Part shown: piece after piece, positions 7,888 to 16,798 of the stretch
How positions within the stretch are numbered: position 1 is the first letter of the stretch
Layout: every line of letters begins with the position of its first letter
From: UBA9547 sp044349205
GTDB taxonomy: Bacteria > Bacteroidota > Bacteroidia > Cytophagales > UBA9547
Direction of reading: 5' to 3'
Length of the DNA: 28,755 nucleotides
Assembly: GCA_044349205.1 (NCBI GenBank)
Contig: JBIKRJ010000006.1
Coordinates: 1-28,755 of the forward strand
Notes under the pieces: generated by a model
What the model was told of the DNA's origin: nothing
The model's input: only the letters and a program-made list of their open reading frames with translations
Database searches by the model: none
Position numbers and translations under genes: made by a program

Positions 7888-9489
7888 ATGAGCGAAAATA
7901 TTCAAAACGATTCCAAGACGATTCGGCTTCCGCTATGGCTTGCCACTATGTTGGCATTGGGACTTTTTTTAGGAATTTACATTGGGAAAAAACTGGGCAA
8001 TACCTCTTCTTTTGGCAACAAAGACTTAGTGAATGAAGCCCTGCGCCATATAAGCAACGAATATGTTGACTCGGTCGACATAAAGCAACTGCAGCAGGAA
8101 GGGATACAAGCCATGCTCGAAAAACTTGACCCACATTCCACCTACATTGCCGCCAAAGACTTGCAAATCGCTCAAGCTTCTTTGGAAGGCGATTTTGAAG
8201 GAATTGGCATCGAATTCCAAATTTACAACGACACGGTCAATGTGATAACGCCCATAAGTGGTGGCCCCTCCGAAACCGTGGGCTTGCAGGCTGGTGATAA
8301 AATTATTGAGGTGGATGGGAGTATGTTTGCCGGAACCAAAATCACGGTAAACGATGTATTCAAAAAACTGCGTGGCAAAAAAGGAACTAGCGTTAAACTG
8401 AGTATCAAACGCAAAGGCATAAGCGGCCTGCTCTCATTCACCATCATTCGCGACAAGATTCCAACCTATTCGGTTGATGCTGCTTATATCTATGCGCCCC
8501 AAACAGGCTACATAAAAGTGAGCCGGTTCGGCGAAAATACCTATCAAGAATTCAAACAAGCGCTCGATAAATTGATAAGCCAAGGCATGAAAAAGCTTGT
8601 ACTCGATTTGCGCGACAATCCGGGCGGTTATTTGGAACATGCAGCCGATATTGCAGATGAATTTCTTGACAACAACAAACTCATTGTATTTACAAAAGGA
8701 AGAAAGCCAGAATACAGCAACGAACTAAAAGCCGAACGACTTGGTGCTTTTGAAAAAGGTAAACTCATTGTGTTGGTGGACGAAGGAAGTGCATCGGCCT
8801 CTGAAATTGTAGCGGGAGCATTACAAGATCACGACAGGGCAACCATCATCGGTCGAAGGACTTTTGGAAAAGGATTGGTACAAATGCCCATAGAACTTTC
8901 AGACGGTTCGGAGCTAAGACTCACCATTTCAAGATATTACACGCCCAGTGGCCGTTGCATTCAAAAACCATATCATGGAAACAAGGAAGATTACGAACTA
9001 GAATATTTAGACCGTTTCAAAAATGGAGAAATGTACAGCAAAGACAGCATTCATTTTTCCGATTCACTCAAATACAAAACCGATTTAGGGCGAACTGTAT
9101 ACGGTGGTGGCGGCATCATGCCCGATGTATTTGTCCCCCAAGACACCACTGCCTTTAGCAGTTACCTTTCACAACTGATGAACAAAGGGCTGCTGCGCGA
9201 ATTGGCTTCTGAGATTTACAATTCAAACAATAAAATAATTTCATCTATTACTATGCAACAGTTTGCAAAAGACTATAAAATCACGGACACAGAACTTCAA
9301 AAAATGACGATGCAAGCCGAAAAATTGGGAATAAAATTCAACCCAAAAGGTTTTGGTCGTTCAAAAGAATATATTCGCAATTATATCAAAGCCTTAGTGG
9401 CAAAATACAAATGGAATAATGAAGGATTTTACTTCGTTTTCAACCAAAATGATAATGTGTTTTTGGAGGCACAAAAAAGCTTAAAATAG
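7888..9489 (+). CDS. S41 family carboxyl-terminal processing protease
   Basis: A 533-residue CtpA/Prc-like serine protease of the periplasm. An N-terminal anchor (about residues 14-33, LPLWLATMLALGLFLGIYIG) is followed by a helical segment, a PDZ domain (about 100-190, GDFEGIGIEF to FTIIRDKIP) and the S41 catalytic core. Residues LDLRDNPGGYLEHA (about 239-252) and DEGSASASEIVAGALQD hold the catalytic Ser303, and GRRTFGKGLVQ holds the general base Lys328, 25 residues later as in the family. The C-terminal 130 residues are a helical extension seen in Bacteroidota members. It probably trims or degrades periplasmic proteins. It lies 27 bp after the DUF62 gene with no promoter visible between them, so co-transcription is likely, and it converges on kup. 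Confidence 0.94.
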   Translation: MSENIQNDSKTIRLPLWLATMLALGLFLGIYIGKKLGNTSSFGNKDLVNEALRHISNEYVDSVDIKQLQQEGIQAMLEKLDPHSTYIAAKDLQIAQASLEGDFEGIGIEFQIYNDTVNVITPISGGPSETVGLQAGDKIIEVDGSMFAGTKITVNDVFKKLRGKKGTSVKLSIKRKGISGLLSFTIIRDKIPTYSVDAAYIYAPQTGYIKVSRFGENTYQEFKQALDKLISQGMKKLVLDLRDNPGGYLEHAADIADEFLDNNKLIVFTKGRKPEYSNELKAERLGAFEKGKLIVLVDEGSASASEIVAGALQDHDRATIIGRRTFGKGLVQMPIELSDGSELRLTISRYYTPSGRCIQKPYHGNKEDYELEYLDRFKNGEMYSKDSIHFSDSLKYKTDLGRTVYGGGGIMPDVFVPQDTTAFSSYLSQLMNKGLLRELASEIYNSNNKIISSITMQQFAKDYKITDTELQKMTMQAEKLGIKFNPKGFGRSKEYIRNYIKALVAKYKWNNEGFYFVFNQNDNVFLEAQKSLK

Positions 9490-9494
9490 CTTTT
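9475..9494. terminator. Possible weak bidirectional terminator hairpin
   Basis: Arms AAAAGCT and AGCTTTT flank a 6-nt loop, overlapping the S41 stop codon between the convergent S41 and kup genes. The A/T-rich stem makes it weak; position is the main support. Confidence 0.3.
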
Positions 9495-9508
9495 AGCTTT
9501 CACTATTC

Positions 9509-11482
9509 TTAATGTGCCGTCAGCTTAGAATGCCCATACACCCTGTTCAAGGTTATCTCTCCTACCGGCTTGATAATGAGCGGGACTTGCTCAACGGTTA
9601 TCATGCTCGAATCTAGTCCAAACCATTTCTCTTCAGAATTGGCATAATCTTTCAAGAAGAAATAAGCATCCATCACGATTTGTTCCATTACAGGCAAGTC
9701 GTTTTCGTAGCTCAAGAATTTTTCGATGACTACAAAACGAAAATCGCCTGCTACATTTTTGCGATTCAAGGAATCGTAACGGCTTGTAATATCCACTTCC
9801 TTGCTTGCGACCAATTCTTGCACCACTTTGCGGAAAAACAAATTGATGCGGTTTTCTACCCTAAAACCAAGCCTGAATGTGATTTTAATTACATCCTGAG
9901 GCACCAGAATATCAACCTTGTAATCCATCGTGTAGGGTTCGTCGGTCACATCTACGTGCACAAACCAATAAATGTCGGCGCGCTTGGGTTGTTTTTGCAA
10001 AATAGAATAAATGATTTTAGTTTCAATCTCGTCTACCCTATTTGCACTGGTCATAAATGTGAGGTTGGTGGCATATTTGGGTATAGAATTGTCGACACTT
10101 AATTCTTTCAAAATCTCGTAGTAATCGCTCAATTTTACATATTCGGTTAGTCTGTTTTTGATAGATGTGGCCCTGTACCAAATCCACATTACTAAAAATA
10201 TGAGTAAACTAATGACTACAGAAACCCAACCGCCGTGGGTAAATTTAAAAAGGTTCACAAAAAATATACTGAATTCAAATGCGAGGTAAACCACCAATAC
10301 CGTCCAGCAAATAATGACCGGATATTTGCGAAGCTTTAAGAAATGAAACAACATAAACGTGGTCATCATCATGGTGAGCGTCACCGAAAGACCGTATGCC
10401 GCTTCCATTTTGGTCGATTCTTGGAAATACAAGACGACTCCAATACAGGCAAACATCAGAGCCCAATTCACACTGGGCACATACAACTGTCCTTTGTGTA
10501 TGCTTGGGAAAACCAATTTCACTCTTGGCCACAAATTCAAACGCACAGCTTCGCTAATGAGTGTAAAGGAACCAGAGATCAATGCTTGGCTAGCGATTAC
10601 GGCAGCCGAAGTGGCTATTACGATACCAGTAAGCAAAAACCAGTCGGGCATTAGAGCAAAGAATGTCTTTTTCTGCAAATAACTTCCCTGAAACTCGAGT
10701 AAATAGGCGCCTTGACCCATGTAGTTGAGCAACAGGCAGGTCAACACGAAAATCCAACTTATCCGGATGTTGCGCCTGCCACAGTGCCCCAGATCGGAAT
10801 AGAGCGCCTCAGCCCCTGTGGTACACAAAAATACTGCTCCCAAAATCCAAAAACCTCCTGGATATTGAACCAAGAAATTGTAAGCATAATACGGATTCAT
10901 AGACTTCAAGACCTCTGGATGCTTCATTATTTCAAAGGAACCAAGTATTGCCAACATGCTAAACCAAACAAACATGATGGGGCCCAACATTTTTCCGACT
11001 ATGTTAGTACCGAATCTTTGCACCAAAAACATAAGTACTAGAATGATTATGACAATAGGCACAGTAAGAATATCTGGATTGTATATCCTTAAACCTTCTA
11101 CCGCTGAAGAAATGGAAAGTGAAGGCGTGATAATACCTTCGGCCAAAATCGCTGCGCCACCTATCATGGCCGGAAATACTAAAAACTTGTACTTTCTCCT
11201 GACTAACGAATAGAGAGAAAAAATACCCCCTTCCCCATTGTTGTCGGCACTCAAAACCAAAAGAACATATTTGACTGTGGTTTGTAACAATAAGACCCAA
11301 AATACACAAGAAAGCCCACCCAAAACCAAGCTTTCATTTATGAGCGATTTGCCTATTATCGCATCCATGACATAAAGGGGCGATGTACCAATATCGCCAT
11401 ATATTATGCCCAAAGTGACGAGCAAACCTGCTGCCGTTATTTTATTGAAACGAGACTGACTATGTGTTGCGTTTTGTTGCAT
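9509..11482 (-). CDS. kup: KUP/HAK/KT family potassium uptake transporter
   Basis: A 657-residue inner-membrane K+ uptake protein, probably a K+/H+ symporter. The N-terminus carries the KUP signature GIIYGDIGTSPLYV (about residues 22-35), followed by about 12 hydrophobic helices to near residue 440, including the conserved ADNNGEGGIFSLYSLVRR loop and TGAEALYSDLGHCGRRNIR. The C-terminal 200 residues are the soluble domain. Length fits the family (about 620-680). The ATG (MQQNATHSQ) lies 6 bp after the pdxA stop, so the two genes form an operon driven from the pdxA promoter. The functional link between vitamin B6 synthesis and potassium uptake is not evident; the pairing may be incidental. Confidence 0.96.
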   Translation of the reverse strand: MQQNATHSQSRFNKITAAGLLVTLGIIYGDIGTSPLYVMDAIIGKSLINESLVLGGLSCVFWVLLLQTTVKYVLLVLSADNNGEGGIFSLYSLVRRKYKFLVFPAMIGGAAILAEGIITPSLSISSAVEGLRIYNPDILTVPIVIIILVLMFLVQRFGTNIVGKMLGPIMFVWFSMLAILGSFEIMKHPEVLKSMNPYYAYNFLVQYPGGFWILGAVFLCTTGAEALYSDLGHCGRRNIRISWIFVLTCLLLNYMGQGAYLLEFQGSYLQKKTFFALMPDWFLLTGIVIATSAAVIASQALISGSFTLISEAVRLNLWPRVKLVFPSIHKGQLYVPSVNWALMFACIGVVLYFQESTKMEAAYGLSVTLTMMMTTFMLFHFLKLRKYPVIICWTVLVVYLAFEFSIFFVNLFKFTHGGWVSVVISLLIFLVMWIWYRATSIKNRLTEYVKLSDYYEILKELSVDNSIPKYATNLTFMTSANRVDEIETKIIYSILQKQPKRADIYWFVHVDVTDEPYTMDYKVDILVPQDVIKITFRLGFRVENRINLFFRKVVQELVASKEVDITSRYDSLNRKNVAGDFRFVVIEKFLSYENDLPVMEQIVMDAYFFLKDYANSEEKWFGLDSSMITVEQVPLIIKPVGEITLNRVYGHSKLTAH

Positions 11483-11488
11483 ACTTTT

Positions 11489-12529
11489 TTATGATAGTAC
11501 CAATTCTCCCTTTCTTGCCTTTACTAATTGCAGCGCCAAATATACGGCTTCCCTGAAAGAACTTTCGTTTGCCTTGTTTTTACCAGCAATGTCGTAGGCA
11601 GTCCCATGGTCGGGACTAGTGCGCACTTTTGGAAAACCTGCCGAAAAATTCACGCCCGAATCGAATGCCATGGCTTTGAAGGGAATCAAACCTTGGTCGT
11701 GGTACATGGCCAACACGGCATCAAACTTTTTGTAGGTGGCTTTGCCAAAAAAACCATCGGCAGGATATGGGCCATATATCAACTTGCCTTTGTTTCTAAG
11801 TTCTTCTATTACAGGTTTTATTATATTTTTTTCTTCCGTTCCCAGCAAACCATCTTCGCCAGCATGTGGATTCAATCCTAAAACGGCAATTTTGGGTTTG
11901 CCAAGTGCAAAATCTTTTTGCAATGTTTGTTCCAAAATACTGATTTTAGACTGAAGTAATTCTTTGGTAAGTACTTGGCTCACTTGGTTCAGCGAAATGT
12001 GGTCGGTGACAATGCCAAACTTCAATTGTCCACTCACAAATGTCATCAGGTAGTCTTTTACGCCAAAAGCATGCGCTAAGAAGTCGGTATGACCCATAAA
12101 CTTAAATTCATCGCTTTGCATATTGTTTTTGTTGATGGGAGCAGTCACCAATGCTTCAATTTGTCCCGATTTAAGATGTTCGGTCGCACGTTTTAGGGAA
12201 ATCAAGGCGCAACGACCTGCAACTTGAGTTTCTTTGCCCGGCTCTATCAAATTTTCTTCTTCCCAGCAATTGACTACATTCAACCTTTTCAAATGCCTTT
12301 CCGACAATTCTTTTATGGTTTGGTAATGAAATTCTTCCAAATTGAACAATTTCTTGTAGAAATTCAGCACTCGGCTGGAACCATACAAAACAGGTGTGCA
12401 GTATTTAAAAATGCGGTTGTCTGAAAAAGTTTTGATGATTATTTCGGGCCCTACGCCGTTGAAATCGCCAAGTGAAATTCCTATCAGGGGTTTTTCGGGG
12501 TTGTAACGTTCTTGTGGTTGGTTTTCCAT
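11489..12529 (-). CDS. pdxA: 4-hydroxythreonine-4-phosphate dehydrogenase
   Basis: PdxA oxidises 4-phosphohydroxy-L-threonine with NAD in the DXP-dependent pyridoxal phosphate pathway. The 346-residue protein opens MENQPQERYNPEKPLIGISLGD and continues FNGVGPEIIIK. Metal-binding His residues lie in GHTDFLAHAFG, GLNPHAGEDGLLGTEE and AMYHDQGLIPFK, and the end has SAGFPKVRTSPDHGTAYDIAG. I chose the ATG at 12529. An in-frame TTG at 12565 would add 12 residues not seen in the family, and it lies inside the -7 promoter element at 12563-12570. kup follows after 6 bp. Identification is secure. Confidence 0.97.
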   Translation of the reverse strand: MENQPQERYNPEKPLIGISLGDFNGVGPEIIIKTFSDNRIFKYCTPVLYGSSRVLNFYKKLFNLEEFHYQTIKELSERHLKRLNVVNCWEEENLIEPGKETQVAGRCALISLKRATEHLKSGQIEALVTAPINKNNMQSDEFKFMGHTDFLAHAFGVKDYLMTFVSGQLKFGIVTDHISLNQVSQVLTKELLQSKISILEQTLQKDFALGKPKIAVLGLNPHAGEDGLLGTEEKNIIKPVIEELRNKGKLIYGPYPADGFFGKATYKKFDAVLAMYHDQGLIPFKAMAFDSGVNFSAGFPKVRTSPDHGTAYDIAGKNKANESSFREAVYLALQLVKARKGELVLS

Positions 12530-12562
12530 TATTCTACCAGATTGCACTGGGGCTTTACTCCG

Positions 12563-12570
12563 CAAATATA
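12563..12570 (-). promoter_or_regulatory. -7 promoter element for pdxA-kup
   Basis: Minus strand reads TATATTTG, a full match to TAnnTTTG, 33 bp before the pdxA ATG and 21 bp after the leucyl aminopeptidase stop codon. No TTG at the usual -33 spacing. Confidence 0.6.
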
Positions 12571-12590
12571 GGGGAGTTTGGGCAAGGTGT

Positions 12591-14015
12591 TTATTTCCAA
12601 TTTTTAATGAATTCGTATAGCAATCGTACGCCTACACCTGTACCTCCTTTTCCCCTGTAATTTTCTTTGGTGTGCAAAAAAGCAGTAGCGGCTATGTCCA
12701 AATGCAACCAAGGATAAGAAGTAAAGTATTCAAGAAATTTACCCGCCGAAATGGCGCCCGAATCGCTTCCTCCTACATTTTTCAAATCGGCTATGTCCGA
12801 CTCCAAGTATTTGGCATATTCTTCCCATAGTGGAAATTCGACCAAACGCTCGCACACTTTCATGGAATCTTCCTGTATCGTGGCTTTTGTTTTAGCATTT
12901 GCTGTACCCATGTACACTATGCCTTTGTTGCCAATGGCGGCCACGGCACTGCCCGTAAGGGTGGCTATGTCTATCACAAGGCTTGGGTCATATTGCGCGG
13001 CAAAAGCCAAGGCATCGGCCAAAATAATACGGCCTTCGGCATCAGTATTCAAAATTTCAACGGTTTTGCCGTTGTACATGGTCACTACATCGCCTGGCGT
13101 AATGGCATTTCCATCGGGACGGTTTTCGGTTGCGGGTACAAGGCCTATGACGTGTATGGGAATCTTGTTGTCGGCCAACGCACAAATAGCCCCCACCACA
13201 CTGGCGGCGCCTGCCATGTCACACTTCATGTAGTCCATGCTGTTTGTGGTAGGTTTTAAACTCAAACCACCGGTATCGAATACAACGCCCTTGCCTACCA
13301 ATACGATGGGTTTCGAGTTTTTAGCTTTTGCAGGCTTGTGTTCCAAAATGGTGAAAGTGGGCGGGTTCAGGCTGCCTTTGTTGATAGCCAATAAACCTCC
13401 CATCTTAAATTCGGTAATTTTCTTTTTATCGAACACAGTAACCTGAAAGCCTTTTTCCTGCCCCAACTGTACTGTTCTGTTCGCCAATTCTTCGGCAGTA
13501 AGACTCACCAATGGCTCGTTGACCAAATCGCGCGCAATGCACACTGCTCGGCACACATTTCTAAGTTCTGTTACTTGTGTGTCTGATATAGCTTCGGAAT
13601 ACAATTCCAAAACATCAAGATGATGCGCTTTTTTTTCCGACTTGTATTTTTGAAAGTTGTATCGCGAAAGGTTGAGGCCTTCTAAAAAAGCCAAAGTAAG
13701 CGAGGCATCTTGTTTCAGGTCGTATATTCTGGTAAAAGTGGCATTTTCCTTGACCAACATATCGTGCAGCTCAGCCCCCAATTGGCGCATTTTTTCCAAA
13801 TTGATATTGGCATCTGCATTATCGGGAATTTTCACCGCTGCCGTTAGCACTGGCCAACCTTTCAGCAAGGCTATGTTTTCTTTTTCAAATTTTTTGGAAA
13901 TATAGTCTGCCTCGTCGGGACTGTAATATTGTACATACGTTTTGGAATCGGGCAAGAGTGATATCCCTTCTTTAAGCGACTGTTCTGGGAAACCATGTAT
14001 GAGGCGTATTTGCAC
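12591..14015 (-). CDS. pepA: Leucyl aminopeptidase (M17 family)
   Basis: A 474-residue cytosolic, two-metal M17 aminopeptidase that removes N-terminal residues during peptide turnover. The C-terminal catalytic domain has VGKGVVFDTGGLSLKP and MDYMKCDMAGAASVVGA (metal-binding Lys and Asp residues) and the family signature NTDAEGRIILADAL. The N-terminal 170 residues are the divergent macrodomain-like part. The end (GKGGTGVGVRLLYEFIKNW) matches the family C-terminus. The only reasonable start is the GTG at 14015: an in-frame TAG lies two codons upstream and no ATG is available. A promoter at 14036-14066 sits just upstream, so it need not depend on the response regulator gene 123 bp before it. Confidence 0.95.
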   Translation of the reverse strand: MQIRLIHGFPEQSLKEGISLLPDSKTYVQYYSPDEADYISKKFEKENIALLKGWPVLTAAVKIPDNADANINLEKMRQLGAELHDMLVKENATFTRIYDLKQDASLTLAFLEGLNLSRYNFQKYKSEKKAHHLDVLELYSEAISDTQVTELRNVCRAVCIARDLVNEPLVSLTAEELANRTVQLGQEKGFQVTVFDKKKITEFKMGGLLAINKGSLNPPTFTILEHKPAKAKNSKPIVLVGKGVVFDTGGLSLKPTTNSMDYMKCDMAGAASVVGAICALADNKIPIHVIGLVPATENRPDGNAITPGDVVTMYNGKTVEILNTDAEGRIILADALAFAAQYDPSLVIDIATLTGSAVAAIGNKGIVYMGTANAKTKATIQEDSMKVCERLVEFPLWEEYAKYLESDIADLKNVGGSDSGAISAGKFLEYFTSYPWLHLDIAATAFLHTKENYRGKGGTGVGVRLLYEFIKNWK

Positions 14016-14035
14016 TGGCTATTTTTTTGCGGATG

Positions 14036-14066
14036 TAAATTTAGGATTCGTTGTGAAGGGTACAAA
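14036..14066 (-). promoter_or_regulatory. Promoter for leucyl aminopeptidase gene
   Basis: Minus strand has TTTG, 19 bp spacer, then TAAATTTA (one mismatch to TAnnTTTG). It ends 20 bp before the GTG start. Spacing matches the Bacteroidota -33/-7 arrangement. Confidence 0.6.
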
Positions 14067-14138
14067 CTTAAAACACTTCAAGGTCTAAAGATAGTAGTTC
14101 CTAGTTGTCGAAAGAAAGTATTTATGATAGCTAAAAAT

Positions 14139-14819
14139 CTACTCTTCTTTCATGATGTAGCCCATTCCTATTAGGGTGTGAATGAGTTTTTTGTCGAAGG
14201 TTTTGTCCACTTTTTTGCGCAAAAAATTGACATATACATCTATTACATTCGTGCCGGTATCGAAATGAATGCCCCACACTTTTTCGGCTATTTCGGCGCG
14301 TGAAATGGCCTTGCCCTGATGCTTGATAAAATATTCAAGCAAAGCAAACTCCTTGGCGGTCAATTCTATTTTTTTATCGGCTCTGGTTACAGTATGGCTG
14401 TCAAGGTGCATTTCAAGGTCGGCTATTTTCAAGACTGGCAAAGTGTTTTGCATGTCCATACTGTTGCGTTTCACCAATGCTTTTACACGTGCCAAAAGCT
14501 CCCTAAACTCGAATGGCTTGGTCAAATAATCGTCGGCACCAGAATCAAAACCGGTTACTTTATCGTCGGTTTTACCCAAAGCTGTCAGCATCAAAATAGG
14601 GCAGTTGATACGGTTGGCGCGCAGTTGCTTGGCCAATTCCAGACCGCTCAGTTTGGGAATAATGATATCGAGAATGATAAGGTCGTAGTGGTTCGAAAAA
14701 GCAAGGTGTTTGGCTAATACCCCATCGTGCGCCATATCTACCTTGAAAGCATTTTCCTCTAACCCCTTCTTAATGAATTCGGCCACTTTCTGTTCGTCCT
14801 CTACTAGCAAAATGTACAT
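14139..14819 (-). CDS. OmpR/PhoB-type response regulator, no adjacent kinase
   Basis: A 226-residue DNA-binding response regulator. The receiver domain (1-115) has the acidic pair E7/D8, phosphoacceptor D51 (LIILDIIIPKLSG), the Thr in MLTALG and the conserved Lys in DDYLTKPFEF. The winged-helix output domain (about 130-226) has the family's ELTAKEFALLEYFIKHQGK and ends DVYVNFLRKKVDKTFDKK. The usual partner histidine kinase is not next to it: downstream lies the aminopeptidase with its own promoter, upstream a divergent DUF885 gene. The kinase must be encoded elsewhere, or the regulator works without one. Targets are unknown; the divergent neighbour is a candidate by position only. Confidence 0.93.
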   Translation of the reverse strand: MYILLVEDEQKVAEFIKKGLEENAFKVDMAHDGVLAKHLAFSNHYDLIILDIIIPKLSGLELAKQLRANRINCPILMLTALGKTDDKVTGFDSGADDYLTKPFEFRELLARVKALVKRNSMDMQNTLPVLKIADLEMHLDSHTVTRADKKIELTAKEFALLEYFIKHQGKAISRAEIAEKVWGIHFDTGTNVIDVYVNFLRKKVDKTFDKKLIHTLIGMGYIMKEE

Positions 14820-14862
14820 TACCTGATAAAGTTTAGATGCCTATCTGTAAAAATCATTCATT

Positions 14863-14870
14863 TATCTTTA
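14863..14870 (+). promoter_or_regulatory. Possible -7 element for the DUF885 gene
   Basis: TATCTTTA matches TAnnTTTG at all but the last base and ends 25 bp before the ATG at 14896. No -33 TTG at the expected spacing. Confidence 0.35.
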
Positions 14871-14895
14871 GGCCCAATTAGAAAAGTATTAAAAT

Positions 14896-16716
14896 ATGAC
14901 AAAGCTCTTTTCAAATCTAACCATTCTTGTCCTTTTTTCACTTTCAATAATGCATTGCTCGCAAAACGAAACACCCATGAAAGAAACCTCCGATTCGGCC
15001 AAAGCCAATGCTTTTTTTGAAAAAGTGTATGACGAATACCTGCAACGCCACCCTATTCAACAATCTATTTTGGGCATTCGCGACCGCTATGCCGACTGGG
15101 ACGACATTTCCGATTCGGCTGAATTGGCTGAAATCGAAATCGCCAAGCAAAACTTGGCCAAAATCAAAACACTTGTTTCGTACGAAAAACTTGACCCTGC
15201 CACCCGTGTTAGCTACAAAATGTTTGTACACGAGGCAGAACAAAAAATAGCTGGTGCAGCATATCGCTACCACAACTACCCTGTAAACCAACTTTTTGGC
15301 TGGCATTCCGAAATTCCCTCTTTTCTCATTAACATTCACACCGTTTCATCCAAAAAAGACGCAGAAGCCTATATTTCGCGCATCGAAAAAGTACCCATAT
15401 TGTTCGACCAACTGATAGAATCGTTGAAAACACGCGAAGCCAAAGGCATTCTTCCACCCAAATTTGTCTTTGCCCAAGTGCTGGAAGACTGCCGTGGCAT
15501 TATGAAAGGGCAGCCTTTCGACCAAAGCAAGGAAAAAAACTCGCTGTGGCAAGACTTCTCTGCCAAAGTGCAAAAACTAAAACTTACGCCAACTGAAGAA
15601 AAAAAATTGCTGAACAAAGCAGAAAAAGCATTGCAATTACACCTAAAGCCTGCTTACGAAAAACTGACCCTTTTCATTGCCGATCAAGAAAAAAGAGCCA
15701 CTGCAGACGATGGCTGTTGGAAATGGCCCCAAGGCAATGCATACTATCAATTTGCTTTGCAAAACACCACCACGACAAGCCTAACACCTGAAGAAATATT
15801 CGATATTGGACAAAAAGAAGTGGCACGCATACAGGGCGAAATGAAGGAAATTATGAAAAAAGTAGGGTTCAACGGCGACCTAAAAGCTTTTTTTAAACAC
15901 TTGCAAGAATCGCCCGAATTCTATTACCCCAACGATTCGGTAGGCAAAAAAGCATATCTAATTGATGCAGAGCGTGTCATCAACGACATGAAGGCAAAAC
16001 TCGACAGCTTGTTCCTTACTAAACCCAAGGCCGATTTGATTGTAAAACAGGTCGAACCTTTTCGCGAAAAATCTACAGCAGGGGCTTTTTACCAAGAGCC
16101 TGCTCCCGATGGTTCACGCCCTGGCATTTACTATGCCAATACCTACGACATGAAAACCTTGCCCAAATACGAAATGGAAGCCTTGGCTTATCACGAAGCC
16201 ATTCCCGGCCACCACATGCAACTAGCCATTGCACAAGAAATGAAAAACCTGCCACGTTTTCGCAAATACGGCTTCTACACAGCCTACATCGAGGGTTGGG
16301 CTTTGTACAGCGAACTAGTTCCAAAAGAGATGGGGCTGTACCAAAACCCCTACAGCGATTTTGGTCGCCTTTCGATGGAACTGCTACGTGCTGCCCGATT
16401 GGTGGTAGATGTGGGCATTCACAGTAAAAAATGGACTCGCGAACAGGCCATCCGCTATTTTACCGAAAACACTCCCAACAGTGAATACGATTGCCGTAAG
16501 GAAATTGAACGCTATATCGTGTGGCCTTCGCAAGCCACCGCCTACAAAATTGGCATGTTGAAAATCTTGGAGCTCAGGAAAAACGCAAAAAAACAACTGG
16601 ACAACAAGTTCGACATACGCGAATTTCACGAGGTGGTGCTCACCAATGGTGCCGTTCCGCTGAATATCTTGGAGGTGCTGGTTGATGAATGGATCAATCA
16701 AAAACAAAACAAGTAA
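14896..16716 (+). CDS. DUF885 family lipoprotein, putative metallopeptidase
   Basis: A 606-residue DUF885 protein, a family of gluzincin-like zinc peptidases. An N-terminal lipoprotein signal (LVLFSLSIMHC, lipid Cys21) places it in the periplasm or outer membrane. The zinc motif is HEAIPGHHMQ (H433, E434, H439, the family's HExxPGH form), with the downstream EGWALYSE (E466) as the probable third metal ligand. RPGIYYAN and SEYDCRKEIERYIVWPSQATAYKIG are further family landmarks near the C-terminus. Length fits (about 580-610). Substrate unknown. It is divergent from the response regulator, with 76 bp between start codons, and the AsmA-like gene follows in the same direction after 82 bp. Confidence 0.92.
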   Translation: MTKLFSNLTILVLFSLSIMHCSQNETPMKETSDSAKANAFFEKVYDEYLQRHPIQQSILGIRDRYADWDDISDSAELAEIEIAKQNLAKIKTLVSYEKLDPATRVSYKMFVHEAEQKIAGAAYRYHNYPVNQLFGWHSEIPSFLINIHTVSSKKDAEAYISRIEKVPILFDQLIESLKTREAKGILPPKFVFAQVLEDCRGIMKGQPFDQSKEKNSLWQDFSAKVQKLKLTPTEEKKLLNKAEKALQLHLKPAYEKLTLFIADQEKRATADDGCWKWPQGNAYYQFALQNTTTTSLTPEEIFDIGQKEVARIQGEMKEIMKKVGFNGDLKAFFKHLQESPEFYYPNDSVGKKAYLIDAERVINDMKAKLDSLFLTKPKADLIVKQVEPFREKSTAGAFYQEPAPDGSRPGIYYANTYDMKTLPKYEMEALAYHEAIPGHHMQLAIAQEMKNLPRFRKYGFYTAYIEGWALYSELVPKEMGLYQNPYSDFGRLSMELLRAARLVVDVGIHSKKWTREQAIRYFTENTPNSEYDCRKEIERYIVWPSQATAYKIGMLKILELRKNAKKQLDNKFDIREFHEVVLTNGAVPLNILEVLVDEWINQKQNK

Positions 16717-16798
16717 GGTGAAAAAAAGTATAGCCATTACCCAATGACACTTTTCAGTCTAACTTTTTGTTTTCTGCCAAAGTCATTAATTTTCCGTA

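Noticed and set aside
9680..10102. A 140-codon plus-strand frame inside kup
   Set aside because: Kup is a clear full-length gene here; the frame has no family features.
14095..14107. TAGTTCCTAGTTG, repeated at 22864-22876, both in intergenic DNA
   Set aside because: Some 13-base matches are expected by chance in a window of this size, and the flanks do not extend the match.
16760..16769. TAACTTTTTG upstream of the AsmA-like gene as a -7 element
   Set aside because: The spacing within the element does not fit TAnnTTTG and no -33 element is placed properly.
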